DNA of 64,000 nucleotides from an uncultured Collinsella sp. Its GTDB lineage: Bacteria; Actinomycetota; Coriobacteriia; Coriobacteriales; Coriobacteriaceae. The position numbers were made by a program, and so were the translations under genes. Positions 18,140-28,917 of this stretch are shown piece after piece. Below the pieces are notes generated by a model, which was not told where the DNA came from, ran no database searches, and saw only the letters and a list, made by a program, of their open reading frames with translations. Each line of letters starts with the position of its first letter. The first letter of the stretch is position 1. The stretch covers positions 1 through 64,000 of the forward strand of contig CAKUBM010000002.1 of NCBI GenBank assembly GCA_934643145.1, given 5' to 3'.

Positions 18140-18787
18140 GTGAAACGCTCCACCTATATCGGCCTGCTCGTCTTAGCGTTTGCAATTACCGCAGTCGGCG
18201 TAGGCATTATCTATCTCGCATTTCTCCCTGCCTCGGCGACGCAGGCGGCGGTTGAAACCATAAGCTATCCCATCGAAATCCTCACCGATATCGTCAAACC
18301 CGATTCAATCACCGTCGATTTCGACGGTACGCCCGCAGCGCTTGGGGTCAGCAACTATCCCCGAATCGAACTTGGAGCCACGCGCTATACCCAAGATGAG
18401 CAGCTTATCGGCAAGGCAACCAGTTTACTCAAAGGCAAGACGTTTAAGCGATGGTACGGCGCCGCAATATATCGAGCCAAGAAAGGCCAAATGAATGGCG
18501 GGTATTATTCGACCCTTGAACTCGATGCGGCAAACGGGAGCAGACTGTGCAACGTTTCATACGACCCCGGCTACGTGGACAACGAAGGGCCGGGAGTCTA
18601 TATCTCGGATGGCAACGTGATCTACGTCATGGAAGGCGACCAGACGGCAGTCGTCGATTTTATGGATCGGTGTACCGAGGATGCCTACGAACAAACTTGC
18701 GAGCCCGATCCACAGACAGCGCGCGACAGTGGCTCAGCACGCACTTGGCTATTTGACGATGAGATAACCTGGACCCCATCGAAATAA
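18140..18787 (+). CDS. Membrane-anchored protein of unknown function
   Basis: 215 residues with one N-terminal hydrophobic segment (YIGLLVLAFAITAVGVGIIY, about residues 5-24) and an extracellular remainder with a few cysteines. No family recognised. The start is taken as GTG at 18140 (MKRSTYIGLL) because AGAGG lies about nine bases upstream; the frame also has a TTG seven codons earlier. It is flanked on both sides by palindromic repeats and is convergent with the hydratase gene. Confidence 0.65.
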   Translation: MKRSTYIGLLVLAFAITAVGVGIIYLAFLPASATQAAVETISYPIEILTDIVKPDSITVDFDGTPAALGVSNYPRIELGATRYTQDEQLIGKATSLLKGKTFKRWYGAAIYRAKKGQMNGGYYSTLELDAANGSRLCNVSYDPGYVDNEGPGVYISDGNVIYVMEGDQTAVVDFMDRCTEDAYEQTCEPDPQTARDSGSARTWLFDDEITWTPSK

Positions 18788-18839
18788 GAACCCGCCGGAC
18801 AGGCACCTTTGTGGTGGTTTCGGTTCCGATGTTCCACTG

Positions 18840-18937
18840 TCTCGATCTGTAACATCTAGCGGCCCTTTTCAATCCTAGATGTTACAGGTCGAGACAAACG
18901 GAACCGCCACAAAGGGGACAGGCACCTTTGTGGCGGT
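18840..18937. repeat. TCTGTAACATCTAG palindrome plus GGGACAGG-core hairpin
   Basis: The fourth TCTGTAACATCTAG palindrome (18840-18894) is followed, as in the 17.4-17.7 kb array, by a GGGACAGG-core hairpin (ACCGCCACAAAGG stem, 18903-18937). A partial GGACAGGCACCTTTGTGG copy lies before it at 18798-18815. The two families therefore occur as a composite unit twice. Confidence 0.8.
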
Positions 18938-19044
18938 CCACAGCGATACCCGCCTCAAAAAAGAAGCCGCCCCAATTAAAAGAGGCGGCATCAAGCAAGT
19001 CATTTTTAGCGTCCCTCAAGGCCCAACGAGAACGCACAAACGTA

Positions 19045-19118
19045 GCCCGGGGCTTACCCTTTGCCGAACGCGACCCTCGCGAAGCGCGTGAGCGGGCGGG
19101 AAAGGGTAAGCCCCGGGC
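19045..19118. terminator. Long hairpin between the convergent genes at 18140 and 19134
   Basis: An 18-bp perfect stem (GCCCGGGGCTTACCCTTT and its complement at 19101-19118) with a 38-base GC-rich loop, between two convergent stop codons. It has no clear T-tract on either side. Probably a bidirectional terminator or another intergenic repeat. Confidence 0.5.
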
Positions 19119-19133
19119 GGACAATTAAGTGCG

Positions 19134-21434
19134 CTACTCGGCAGCGGCCTTGAACTTGTTGTAGTTGATCAGGCAGCCGGCCTTGACGATGGCACGCTCC
19201 TCGGCGGTCATGTCGGCGATGTAGAGCTCAATCTGCTCAACCGCACCGCCGGCACGCACCACGTAGGCAGCGATGTTCTTGAGGTCGCCGTCGAGCGCGG
19301 CGCGGATGCCCGGCACGAAGACGTAGTCGCCCACCTCAAAGTTGGGCTCGGCCTCCATCTGGAAGGGCACCATGCCCCAGTTCATCACGTTGGAGCGATA
19401 GCGCTTGGTGGCGTACTCGTGGACGATGTTGGCCAGACCGCCGATCACGCGCTGGCAGCTCGCGGCCTGCTCGCGGGCAGAGCCGTCGCCGGGCTTCTTA
19501 GCGTAGAGCATGGAGCCGTACTCGGTAGCCTTGGCATCGGCCGCGACACCAGCGCCGGCCAGCGCCTCAAACACACCGGCAAGCTCGGCATCGAGCGCGG
19601 CCAGGTCACCCGCGGACTCGCCGGCAACGCGGCGCTTCTCCACGGCGTCGACCTCCTTGGAGCGACCCACGTAGGCAGGGTCGCGGCGGCTGAGCGTAAA
19701 CTCGGCCAGGCCCAGCGGGTTGGAGCGGAAGGAGCTCGTCTCGCCCGAGGGAATGAGTTCGTCGGTCGTGGTGACCGGGTCCATGATCTTGGAGCATACC
19801 TTGAGCAGGATATCGTCGCCAAGCGGCTCCATCGCGGGCCATGGCTTGATGTTGGGTCCCTCGACCAGCTCGTCGACAGGCTCGGCCTTGCCAAAGCCCC
19901 AGTACACGCGCTTCTTGTACGGCGCGTCGTCGAAGGTGTACTCGCAGGCCTCGTCCCAGGTCTCCTCAGGCAGGGCGGTCGCCGGCGTCAGGATACCGCC
20001 GCTGGCCGCCGTCGCCGCGATGGAGCGGGCGTCCATCAGGGCCACGGCGCTCAGCTGACCATTGCCCGGCTTGGAGCCCTCGCGGTTGGGGAAGTTGCGC
20101 GTGGTGTGGCGGATGGACAGGCCGTTGTTGGCAGGCGTGTCGCCGGCGCCAAAGCACGGGCCGCAGAACGCCGTGCGCACGATCGCACCGGCCTCCATGA
20201 GGTCGTAGATGTAGCCGCGGCGCGTGAGCTCGAGCGCCACAGGCTGGCTCGTGGGATAGACCGACAGCGAGAACTCGCCGCAGCCGGTGTTGGCGCCCTT
20301 GAGTACGCGGGCCGCCTGCACCACGGAGTCGTAGTTGCCGCCCGAGCAGCCGGCGATGACGCCCTGCTGCACGTGCAGCTTGCCGTCGACGATCTTGTCG
20401 AGCAGGCTGAAGTGCGTCTTGCCCTCGCCGATCTTGGCGGCCTCGAGCTCAACCTCGTGCAGGATATCCTCGAGGTTCTCGTTGAGCTCGTCGATCTCAA
20501 AGCCGTTGGAAGGATGGAACGGCAGGGCGATCATGGGCTTGATGCTCGACAGGTCGACCTCGACACAGCCGTCGTAGTAGGCGACGTCGGCGGGCTTGAG
20601 CTCGCGATAGTCTTCGCCGCGGCCGTGCATGGTCAAAAACGCGTGCGTGTCCTCGTCGGTGGCCCAAATGGAGGAGAGGCAGGTGGTCTCGGTGGTCATG
20701 ACGTCGACGCCGTTGCGGTAGTCGGTCGTCATGCTCGCGATGCCGGGGCCCACGAACTCCATGACCTTGTTCTTGACATAGCCCTTGGCAAAGACGGCGC
20801 GGATGATAGCGAGCGCCACGTCATGCGGGCCGACGCCGGGGCGCGGGGCACCCGTGAGGTAGATGGCGACGACGCCGGGATAGGCGACGTCGTAGGTGTC
20901 GCGCAGCAGCTGCTTGGCCAGCTCGCCGCCGCCCTCGCCCACGGCCATGGTGCCCAGGGCGCCGTAGCGGGTGTGCGAGTCGGAGCCCAGGATCATCTTG
21001 CCGCAACCGGCGAAGTTCTCACGCATAAAGGAGTGGATAACGGCGATGTGGGGCGGGACGAAGATGCCGCCGTACTTCTTGGCAGCCGAGAGGCCGAAGA
21101 CGTGATCGTCCTCGTTGATGGTGCCGCCCACGGCGCACAGCGAGTTGTGGCAGTTGGTGAGCACGTAGGGCAGCGGGAACCGCTCCATGCCCGAAGCGCG
21201 CGCCGTCTGGATAATGCCGACGAAGGTAATATCGTGGCTCGCCATGGCGTCGAAGCGGATTTTGAGCGCCTCGGGGTCGCCCGACGTGTTATGTGCCTGA
21301 AGAATCGAATAAGCGATGGTGCCGCGCTTGGCATCCTCGGGCGTCTGAGCGATACCGCGCTCTGCAGCCTCTGCCGCAGGCACAACCTCGCTGCCACCAC
21401 ACAGGTAGATGCCGTCCTCGTACAGCTTGACCAT
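19134..21434 (-). CDS. Aconitase-family hydratase
   Basis: A 766-residue [4Fe-4S] hydro-lyase of the aconitase superfamily, similar in length to the YbhJ-type hydratases rather than to citrate-cycle AcnA/AcnB. Visible: [41 protein letters not shown], and [17 protein letters not shown], which holds two cluster cysteines. The C-terminal swivel domain follows. The ATG for MVKLYEDG (21434) has GGGAG upstream; seven codons further up are open. No other citrate-cycle gene is adjacent, so the substrate is uncertain; aconitate is possible. Confidence 0.85.
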   Translation of the reverse strand: MVKLYEDGIYLCGGSEVVPAAEAAERGIAQTPEDAKRGTIAYSILQAHNTSGDPEALKIRFDAMASHDITFVGIIQTARASGMERFPLPYVLTNCHNSLCAVGGTINEDDHVFGLSAAKKYGGIFVPPHIAVIHSFMRENFAGCGKMILGSDSHTRYGALGTMAVGEGGGELAKQLLRDTYDVAYPGVVAIYLTGAPRPGVGPHDVALAIIRAVFAKGYVKNKVMEFVGPGIASMTTDYRNGVDVMTTETTCLSSIWATDEDTHAFLTMHGRGEDYRELKPADVAYYDGCVEVDLSSIKPMIALPFHPSNGFEIDELNENLEDILHEVELEAAKIGEGKTHFSLLDKIVDGKLHVQQGVIAGCSGGNYDSVVQAARVLKGANTGCGEFSLSVYPTSQPVALELTRRGYIYDLMEAGAIVRTAFCGPCFGAGDTPANNGLSIRHTTRNFPNREGSKPGNGQLSAVALMDARSIAATAASGGILTPATALPEETWDEACEYTFDDAPYKKRVYWGFGKAEPVDELVEGPNIKPWPAMEPLGDDILLKVCSKIMDPVTTTDELIPSGETSSFRSNPLGLAEFTLSRRDPAYVGRSKEVDAVEKRRVAGESAGDLAALDAELAGVFEALAGAGVAADAKATEYGSMLYAKKPGDGSAREQAASCQRVIGGLANIVHEYATKRYRSNVMNWGMVPFQMEAEPNFEVGDYVFVPGIRAALDGDLKNIAAYVVRAGGAVEQIELYIADMTAEERAIVKAGCLINYNKFKAAAE

Positions 21435-21582
21435 TCTGTCTCCCACTCTGCCCAAAGATTTGGGCGCATAGCATACATTCGTTCAATATCGTGCCATAGA
21501 ACGGTTGCCAGCGGGTTACGAATCTCGGCGTTCACTTTATCTCAGTAAAGCACTGGACGGCGTTGGTGCAAGGGGTGTCCCC

Positions 21583-21688
21583 AAGTGCCGCAAAAGGAAC
21601 GTCCCCAAGTGCCGAATAAAAATGAGAGTGGATAATCTCCCGTTTTGAGCCCGCATGCGAGCCAAAAGTGGGAGATTATCCACGCTCA
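21583..21688. repeat. Short GTCCCC repeats and GGATAATCTCCC palindrome, copy 1
   Basis: GTGTCCCCAAGTGCCG and ACGTCCCCAAGTGCCG lie 23 bases apart (from 21586), followed by a palindrome whose arms share GTGGATAATCTCCC (21624-21650 with 21661-21688). The palindrome recurs at 59865-59928. It fills the gap between the hydratase and hspR genes together with the hydratase leader. Confidence 0.75.
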
Positions 21689-21722
21689 AATTGTTAGGAT
21701 TTGCGTCGTAGAGCCGCCGTAA

Positions 21723-22139
21723 CTAAAGATCTCCTCCCGCTCCCAGCAGTTTGCGCATGACTTGCTCGGGATTGACTGAGCCGTCGCGTGGGGCCAGGGC
21801 GGTGATCTTCTTCTGCATCTTGTACTCGTGCAGCTCGTCCTCGAGCTGGCGCACGCGAGCGCGGAGCTTCTCGTTCTCGCGCTCGCGCTCCTCGGCACGC
21901 TCCTTCATATCGAGGATGCGCACCACGCCGGCGAGGTTGATGCCCTCGTCGGTCAGCTGGTTGATGAGCTCCAGGCGCTCGATATCGGCACGCGAATACA
22001 GACGCGTGTTGCCGCCCGAGCGCTGGGGGTTCACCAGGCCCTTGGACTCGTAGACGCGCAGAGTCTGCGGGTGCATGCCGGTCAGCTCGGCCGCCACGCT
22101 GATCATGTACAGCGGTTTGTTCCTATTGTCCTCGGCCAT
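21723..22139 (-). CDS. hspR: Heat-shock repressor HspR (MerR family)
   Basis: A 138-residue MerR-type repressor that, in actinobacteria, works with DnaK to shut off the dnaK operon and clpB. Visible: YMISVAAELTGMHPQTLRVYESKGLVNPQRS, the winged helix typical of HspR, NTRLYSRADIERLELI, and a coiled coil (ERERENEKLRARVRQLEDEL). The start MAEDNRNK has GAAGGGG upstream; ten further codons are open. It is last in dnaK-grpE-dnaJ-hspR, 63 bases after dnaJ. Confidence 0.95.
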   Translation of the reverse strand: MAEDNRNKPLYMISVAAELTGMHPQTLRVYESKGLVNPQRSGGNTRLYSRADIERLELINQLTDEGINLAGVVRILDMKERAEERERENEKLRARVRQLEDELHEYKMQKKITALAPRDGSVNPEQVMRKLLGAGGDL

Positions 22140-22202
22140 ACTCACAGACCCCTTCTTAATCAGCCTCATCCCAAAGCGGCTTTCCCGCCTCGGGCTCCAT
22201 TT

Positions 22203-23168
22203 TTAATACGTCGCCTTGTAACGGTTGACCTTCTCGCGATAGTCGCGCGTATCGGCCTCGCGCAGTTTGGTCATAGCCTCGCGCTCATCATCGGACAGGC
22301 TCGTGGGAACCTGCACCTTGATCTCGACGAGCAGTGCACCCGTACGGCCGCGATGCTTGACGTCGGGCGCGCCCATCTCCTTAAAGCGGAACTTTTTGCC
22401 CGTCTGGGTACCCGCGGGCACCTTCAGACGAACCGTCGCACCGCCGGGCGTGGGCACGTCCACCGTGCAGCCGAGCGCCGCCTCGTAGACCGAGACCGGT
22501 ACCTCCATGGTCACGTCTGCACCTTTGCGCTTAAACAGCGGGTGCTCCTCCACGTGCGTGGTCACGACCAGGTCGCCGCGCTCGCCGCCGGCAACGCCGT
22601 ACTCGCCGCGACGCTTGTAGCGCAGCTTGCCGCCATCCACGGCGCCCGCGGGGACCGAGACCGTAATGGTCTGCTGCTCGCCCGTCGAGGGAATGCGATA
22701 GGTGACCTTGTGCGTCACGCCGCGAAATGCGTCCTCGGCCGTCACATCGACGGTCAGCGACAGGTCGCCGCCCTTACGTGCACGGTTGCGGCCCGCGCCG
22801 GCACCGGCAGCACCCGCAGCCCCGGCAAAGCCCGAGCCCCAATCGCTACCCCAGGCGCCGTTGCCGCTAAAGATGCTGTCGAAGATATCGCCCCAGCCGC
22901 TCGCGCCAGCACCGGCACCATAGCCGCCGCCATACGCGCCGCCCGCGCCCGGCATGCCGCCGAACATGAGCATCTGGTCGTACTCTTTGCGCTTCTTCTC
23001 GTCCGAAAGCGTCTCGTAGGCCTCGCTAATCTCCTTAAACTTGGCCTCGTCGCCGCCGGCATCGGGGTGATATTTTTGCGCGAGCTTGCGAAACGCGCTC
23101 TTGATCTCTTTGTCGGAGGCGCTCTTGGATACGCCCAGGATGTCATAGAAGGTTTTGCCTGCAGCCAT
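22203..23168 (-). CDS. dnaJ: DnaJ-type co-chaperone without zinc finger
   Basis: A 321-residue J-domain protein. The J domain is at the N-terminus ([23 protein letters not shown] with HPD near residues 34-36), followed by a Gly/Ala-rich linker and the two C-terminal peptide-binding domains. The four CxxCxGxG repeats of DnaJ type A are absent, so it is a type B (CbpA-like) J protein although it sits in the dnaK operon. GGAG precedes the ATG. A stem-loop separates it from grpE. Confidence 0.93.
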   Translation of the reverse strand: MAAGKTFYDILGVSKSASDKEIKSAFRKLAQKYHPDAGGDEAKFKEISEAYETLSDEKKRKEYDQMLMFGGMPGAGGAYGGGYGAGAGASGWGDIFDSIFSGNGAWGSDWGSGFAGAAGAAGAGAGRNRARKGGDLSLTVDVTAEDAFRGVTHKVTYRIPSTGEQQTITVSVPAGAVDGGKLRYKRRGEYGVAGGERGDLVVTTHVEEHPLFKRKGADVTMEVPVSVYEAALGCTVDVPTPGGATVRLKVPAGTQTGKKFRFKEMGAPDVKHRGRTGALLVEIKVQVPTSLSDDEREAMTKLREADTRDYREKVNRYKATY

Positions 23169-23241
23169 CGTAGCTCCTCTCCTGTTTCATCCGCCGCCCC
23201 TGCGGACGGCGGCTCATGCTTTCATATGGCACTAGGCCAGA

Positions 23242-23274
23242 AAGGGCCCCGGGTGTTGCCCCGGGGCCCTTCTC
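23242..23274 (-). terminator. Stem-loop between grpE and dnaJ
   Basis: AAGGGCCCCGGG pairs with CCCGGGGCCCTT around GCAACA, three bases past the grpE stop; the following TTTCTGG is a poor T-tract. It probably reduces read-through into dnaJ-hspR or stabilises the dnaK-grpE mRNA. Confidence 0.6.
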
Positions 23275-23276
23275 AA

Positions 23277-24119
23277 TTACTCCTCGGTGCTCTCGGCCGT
23301 ATCGGCCGCAGCATCCTCGGGCGCCGCTTCGGGCTCCGGTGCGGGGCGCTTCTCGCCACCGTAGGTCACCGTCACCATCGCGGAGCGCAGGATGCGGTCC
23401 GCCATGCGGTAGCCCTTCTGGTACACGTCGTTGACGGTCTCGTCGTACTGCGATGCGTCCTCGACACGTCCCACGGCCTGGTGCTCGAGCGGATCGAACG
23501 CCTCGCCCTTGGGGTCGATAGGCTCAACGCCCTCGTGCGCAAACACGTCGAGCAGCTTGGCATGTACCGCGTCAACGCCATCGACGAACTGCTTAAAGTC
23601 GTCGGAAAGCTCCTGGCCGCGGGCATGATCGATCGCACGCTCGATATCGTCGACCACCGGCAGCAGCGCGGTGACGAGCTTCTCGGTCGCGCGCTCGCGC
23701 TCGGCGATGCGCTCGTTGGCGGTGCGGCGGCGGAAGTTCTCCCAGTCGGCCTGCAGACGGGCGGTGCGCTCGGTGGCGTCCTTCGCCTTGTCCTCGGCAG
23801 CCTTCTGAGCCTCTGCCGCAGCCTCGAGCTCGCTGCGCACGTCGGCAAGCTCCTTTTGAGCCTGCTCGAACTTGAGCTTAAAGTCGTTGACGGCGGCTTC
23901 CTCACCGGCGCGGATAGCGGCTTCCACCATCTCGTCCTCGGTCATCGTCGCCTCCTTGTTGGAATCCTCTACCTGGTTCTCGGCAGCCTCGGCGGCCGGG
24001 GCCTCGTTAGCCTCGGTATCGTCGACGGCCTCTACGGGAATCTTCACGTCCTTCTCCTTGGAGTCAACGGGGGCGGCGCCAGTGGCAGCCGCCTCCGTGC
24101 GAGCTTTACGGGCGGACAT
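23277..24119 (-). CDS. grpE: Nucleotide exchange factor GrpE
   Basis: GrpE removes ADP from DnaK. 280 residues, longer than usual because of an acidic, Ala-rich N-terminal region of about 75 residues and an acidic tail. The core is clear: a long coiled coil (KFEQAQKELADVRSELEAAAE), then LQADWENFRRRTANER, LLPVVDDIERAIDHA, and YQKGYRMADRILRSAMVTV. It starts two bases after the dnaK stop, so translation is coupled. Confidence 0.96.
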   Translation of the reverse strand: MSARKARTEAAATGAAPVDSKEKDVKIPVEAVDDTEANEAPAAEAAENQVEDSNKEATMTEDEMVEAAIRAGEEAAVNDFKLKFEQAQKELADVRSELEAAAEAQKAAEDKAKDATERTARLQADWENFRRRTANERIAERERATEKLVTALLPVVDDIERAIDHARGQELSDDFKQFVDGVDAVHAKLLDVFAHEGVEPIDPKGEAFDPLEHQAVGRVEDASQYDETVNDVYQKGYRMADRILRSAMVTVTYGGEKRPAPEPEAAPEDAAADTAESTEE

Positions 24120-24121
24120 GA

Positions 24122-26014
<1,893 letters not shown>

Positions 26015-26123
26015 TAGAAATTCCCTCTCTCTTGTGCGTTTGCACCGCCTCGGCGGTCTGCCGCGCAGTGCTTCGGCTTGTCTTTCAGGATGTAGTGTAT
26101 CCCCTTATGGGCCGGAATATACA

Positions 26124-26150
26124 AAATCTAAGTCAATTCATATAAGATTT
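26124..26150. promoter_or_regulatory. Heat-shock operator/promoter element of dnaK
   Basis: AAATCTAAGTC, AATTCATATA, AGATTT: same ends and same length as the element before clpB (17339-17365). On the minus strand it contains TTGACT, which could be a -35 hexamer covered by the repressor. Confidence 0.6.
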
Positions 26151-26306
26151 CTTATTGCCGAGAGTTTAGGTTCGCAAATACGCAGGTAGACGCGCTGTTT
26201 GAGTTCTCGGCAGATCTATTGAGATCTATGTAGAGATGGCTGAGGTGCGAACCTGAAGCCGTACAGGGAGCCTTGGGGCGACCCCGGGGAAAGCGAGATC
26301 CAGTCT

Positions 26307-26471
26307 GAGCGTAAATTCCGGGACGCAGTTTCCTCTTGAAGGCTTGACCGGAAACTACATCCCAGTTTGAGCACCGATTCCGGGACGCAGTTTCCGACAG
26401 AAGGCTCAACCGGAAAGCACGACCCGTTTTGAGCGTGAATTCTGGGACACAGTTTCCGCAGGCGCGCTCAA
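26307..26471. repeat. 62-bp tandem repeat, two full units and a partial third
   Basis: Units begin with GAGC at 26307, 26369 and 26431, exactly 62 bases apart. Each carries GATTCCGGGACGCAGTTTCC or a close variant; the first two also carry GAAGGCT...ACCGGAAA. The third stops after about 41 bases. The array lies in the 667-bp gap between dnaK and the ferredoxin gene; nothing else in that gap looks coding. Confidence 0.85.
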
Positions 26472-26592
26472 TAGCTCAATATTTCAAGTCACCTTTAGCT
26501 AACATTTGCGCAGCTCAATGGCCCCACCTGCGCGTTTTTTAGTAAACCTTGGCATACTCGGCGAACGGTATGAAGATGCCGGCCAGAGGGTA

Positions 26593-26620
26593 TTGCAAAC
26601 GGTCGCTCCCGTGGTATGTT
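26593..26620 (+). promoter_or_regulatory. Probable promoter of the ferredoxin gene
   Basis: TTGCAA (26593-26598) and TATGTT (26615-26620) stand 16 bases apart, about 60 bases before the ferredoxin start. Confidence 0.45.
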
Positions 26621-26681
26621 TTTGCCCGAATCAAACCGGCGCGCATCGCCTGTAGCGTCGGTCAACAGAGAGGAAACTACC

Positions 26682-26867
26682 ATGGCTCATCCCGTAATTG
26701 ATGCCGACGAGTGCATCGCTTGTGGCGTTTGCGTCGACTCCTGCCCCGCTGGCGTTCTGGAGCTCCAGGACGTCGCTACCGTCGCTGACGAGGACTCCTG
26801 CGTCGCCTGTGGCGCTTGCCAGGACGCTTGCCCCGCTGGCGCGATCACCGAGATCGTCGAGGAGTAG
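26682..26867 (+). CDS. 2[4Fe-4S] ferredoxin
   Basis: A 61-residue bacterial-type ferredoxin, the normal size. Two cluster motifs CIACGVCVDSCP and CVACGACQDACP are arranged symmetrically. It starts MAHPVIDADE with AGAGG upstream. It is alone between a promoter and a strong terminator, so it is probably a general electron carrier for the cell's anaerobic oxidoreductases. Confidence 0.95.
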   Translation: MAHPVIDADECIACGVCVDSCPAGVLELQDVATVADEDSCVACGACQDACPAGAITEIVEE

Positions 26868-26904
26868 TCGCGCACCACACAACGTTTCGAAGTACACCGT
26901 TAGC

Positions 26905-26943
26905 AAGGAGGGCCATCGCATCGCCGCGATGGCCCTCCTTTTT
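26905..26943 (+). terminator. Terminator after the ferredoxin gene
   Basis: GGAGGGCCATCGC pairs with GCGATGGCCCTCC and is followed by TTTTT. A very similar hairpin lies at 30117-30156 at the other end of the AT-rich island. Confidence 0.92.
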
Positions 26944-26947
26944 GTGA

Positions 26948-26980
26948 CCACCAATTTGGGGACAGGTTTCAAATTGGTGG
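26948..26980. repeat. GGGACAGG-core hairpin, CCACCAATTT stem, copy 1
   Basis: CCACCAATTT pairs with AAATTGGTGG around GGGGACAGGTTTC. An inverted, less perfect copy lies at 30161-30193, so the pair brackets the AT-rich island. Between this repeat and 27198 nothing else is recognisable. Confidence 0.8.
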
Positions 26981-27198
26981 TTTTGTCCCGCCACGAGTTC
27001 GCCCTAAATGGGAATGTGGACAAAATCACCCGTATAAACAACTAAATCTGCAGCAGCCAAGACAAACCAACGACAGCCGAAGAAGTCAGACTGAACAGAC
27101 GCTGGCAAAAATGTTCTGCATCTTTTTACTAATAGGAAGCAGCTATTTAAAGCTAGACGTAGCGATAGAAAAGCATTTCGCTTACAGCACCGAGCGCC

Positions 27199-27426
27199 CT
27201 ATTCAAAATCAAACAGCTTTGCAACGGGAACTCTGTAGAGAAGCGCCAACGCGTAGAGAGTCTGAAGCCGAGGAGCTCGCTTTCCTTGCTCGATATATCC
27301 AATCGAAACCCGGTCCATGCCGAGCGCTTCTCCGACAGCCTCTTGGGACAACCCTTGGCTCTTTCGAAGAAGTTGCAGATGGTGGCCCAGCTGCTTGTTG
27401 AAGTTTTGAAAACCCTCTGTCTGCAT
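27199..27426 (-). CDS. Helix-turn-helix transcriptional regulator (XRE/Cro family)
   Basis: 75 residues, essentially one Cro/CI-type helix-turn-helix domain (LGHHLQLLRKSQGLSQEAVG, then ALGMDRVSIGYIEQGKRAP). It begins MQTEGFQN without a visible ribosome binding site. It is divergent from the gene at 27534; palindromes TTGTTGAACAA and GTTTGCAAAC lie in between and are candidate operators. It is the first gene of an AT-richer island and probably controls it. Confidence 0.88.
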   Translation of the reverse strand: MQTEGFQNFNKQLGHHLQLLRKSQGLSQEAVGEALGMDRVSIGYIEQGKRAPRLQTLYALALLYRVPVAKLFDFE

Positions 27427-27450
27427 AAATCAACGCTATGACATACGAAT

Positions 27451-27481
27451 TTGTTGAACAACAAACAGAGAGTTTGCAAAC
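27451..27481. promoter_or_regulatory. Candidate operators of the XRE regulator
   Basis: TTGTTGAACAA (27451-27461) and GTTTGCAAAC (27472-27481) are short palindromes in the 107-bp divergent promoter region. Confidence 0.35.
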
Positions 27482-27533
27482 AGACTTTTCCCAGCTTAAT
27501 ATGCAAACAAGGCGTTAGCGAAGGAATGATTTT

Positions 27534-27938
27534 ATGGACACGCAGAGCCATCGATTTGACGAATCTAAGGTCCGTGAGGCCGCCATGGTGATATGGCAAG
27601 CGTCTCATGAAGGACAAACCTCGATTAGCTATTCAGAGTTCGCTCGGAGGATGGAAATGGGAAATCCTCACAGCAGAGAGGTCTCCTTTCTTTTAGACGC
27701 CATCCAGGAATGGTGCGTGAGTTTGAGTCTGCCAAGCTTGCCCGCTCTGGTGGGAAGAAAGAATGATTCGAATCATATCCCCGGAGAGGGATTCTTCGAA
27801 TCATACGCAGACCATTATTTCGAGAACGAAGACTGGCGGCATGACGTAGTCGAGTTCGAAAGAACCAGGGTCTCAAAGGCTTCCGCGAAGTATCAAGAAG
27901 CGTTTTCCAATGACAAAAATGAACTCTACGGCATGTAG
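27534..27938 (+). CDS. Unknown small protein in the AT-rich island
   Basis: 134 residues, soluble. The middle (SISYSEFARRMEM, LLDAIQEWCVSLSLPSLPALVGRK, PGEGFFE) resembles a small winged-helix-like domain that also occurs next to or fused with HNH nucleases, where it reads YxELAxR...IxxxCxxxxLPxLxxLVxxK...PGxGF; this is a pattern match from memory only. The C-terminal 40 residues are charged. GGAATG precedes the ATG. It lies 28 bases before the zinc-ribbon gene, so it is probably co-transcribed. Confidence 0.6.
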   Translation: MDTQSHRFDESKVREAAMVIWQASHEGQTSISYSEFARRMEMGNPHSREVSFLLDAIQEWCVSLSLPSLPALVGRKNDSNHIPGEGFFESYADHYFENEDWRHDVVEFERTRVSKASAKYQEAFSNDKNELYGM

Positions 27939-27966
27939 AAGTTTTAGATAAGAAACGGGGGCAGAA

Positions 27967-28884
27967 ATGTACTGCTGGAAATGTGGTCACAAAAATTCTG
28001 AAATAGCGGTGTATTGCGAAAAATGCGGAGCGTCTCTTTGCGACCCTGAAGGTTCATATAAAGAAACAGAAGCGGATGTACAGGCCAATGAAAGCAAAAG
28101 GGCAGCCATAAATCGAACAAAACCGAGTGAAGACAGCGACGGTCCTTCTTATCAGGCGAACAGCGATGAAACAGCGAGCAGCGTTCAAATGGCGCACGAA
28201 GCAGTCGATAGTGCTAAAACCGCCTTTTCAAACCTCGGCAATCAAATGCAACGATCCGAATTTAACACGAAGCAGCAGAAAATAGGCCTTTCTTTTTCCT
28301 TTGGGTTTAACCAGAAAATGATGGTGCTAGCTACCTTAATTGCCATCGTCGCATCATTTCTCGGTTTTTCTTCCAAAGAACTGACCTCCACATCCTATTT
28401 GGGCGGCAGCTATGTTGCCATGGGCTATTGGTGGTTTCAGCCTATTTGGATTATTGCAACCGTCTTGGGCTGCTATGGCCTTCCTTTGATTGGCGTCGCA
28501 ACAGGCGGCATTTCTTTAGTTGTTATATTGAACAGCCTTATCAGAGATGCAGGATTTGGTTTCAACGTTGGTGTCGGTGCGGTATTGCTTGTAGCGGGAA
28601 CGACCATGATGGTCGTTTTTCATCTTCGTGCGGTATTGGGCCGCAACGGGAAAGACCTCTTTTCTAATTCTGAATTGAAAAATATAAAGCAAGCTGCCAA
28701 GCAGGTGGTCGGAAGTATGTCCAACACCTACCAAGATACTGCGCAGAAGCAAGGCGACGGCAGTCCGATAACGAGTGACGAAACGGCAGGCAACGAAGCT
28801 GGAAAGAAATGGTGTCCCAATTGTGGCGCCATGCAGGATGAGTCTGCAAAATTCTGTGGCAAATGTGGCCATCGTTTTGAATAG
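27967..28884 (+). CDS. Membrane protein with a zinc ribbon at each end
   Basis: 305 residues. An N-terminal zinc ribbon (CWKCGHKN...CEKCG), a polar linker of about 90 residues, four or so hydrophobic segments between residues 118 and 222, a second polar stretch, and a C-terminal zinc ribbon (CPNCGAMQ...CGKCGHRF near 283-304). Both ribbons must face the cytoplasm if there is an even number of helices. Function not recognised. It is followed after 33 bases by another protein that begins with the same kind of ribbon. Confidence 0.75.
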   Translation: MYCWKCGHKNSEIAVYCEKCGASLCDPEGSYKETEADVQANESKRAAINRTKPSEDSDGPSYQANSDETASSVQMAHEAVDSAKTAFSNLGNQMQRSEFNTKQQKIGLSFSFGFNQKMMVLATLIAIVASFLGFSSKELTSTSYLGGSYVAMGYWWFQPIWIIATVLGCYGLPLIGVATGGISLVVILNSLIRDAGFGFNVGVGAVLLVAGTTMMVVFHLRAVLGRNGKDLFSNSELKNIKQAAKQVVGSMSNTYQDTAQKQGDGSPITSDETAGNEAGKKWCPNCGAMQDESAKFCGKCGHRFE

Positions 28885-28917
28885 AAGGTCTCTGTAAATC
28901 AAACCGAGGAGACTCAT

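Noticed and set aside
26307..26471. A possible CRISPR array
   Set aside because: The 62-bp units are similar over their whole length, so there are no unique spacers.
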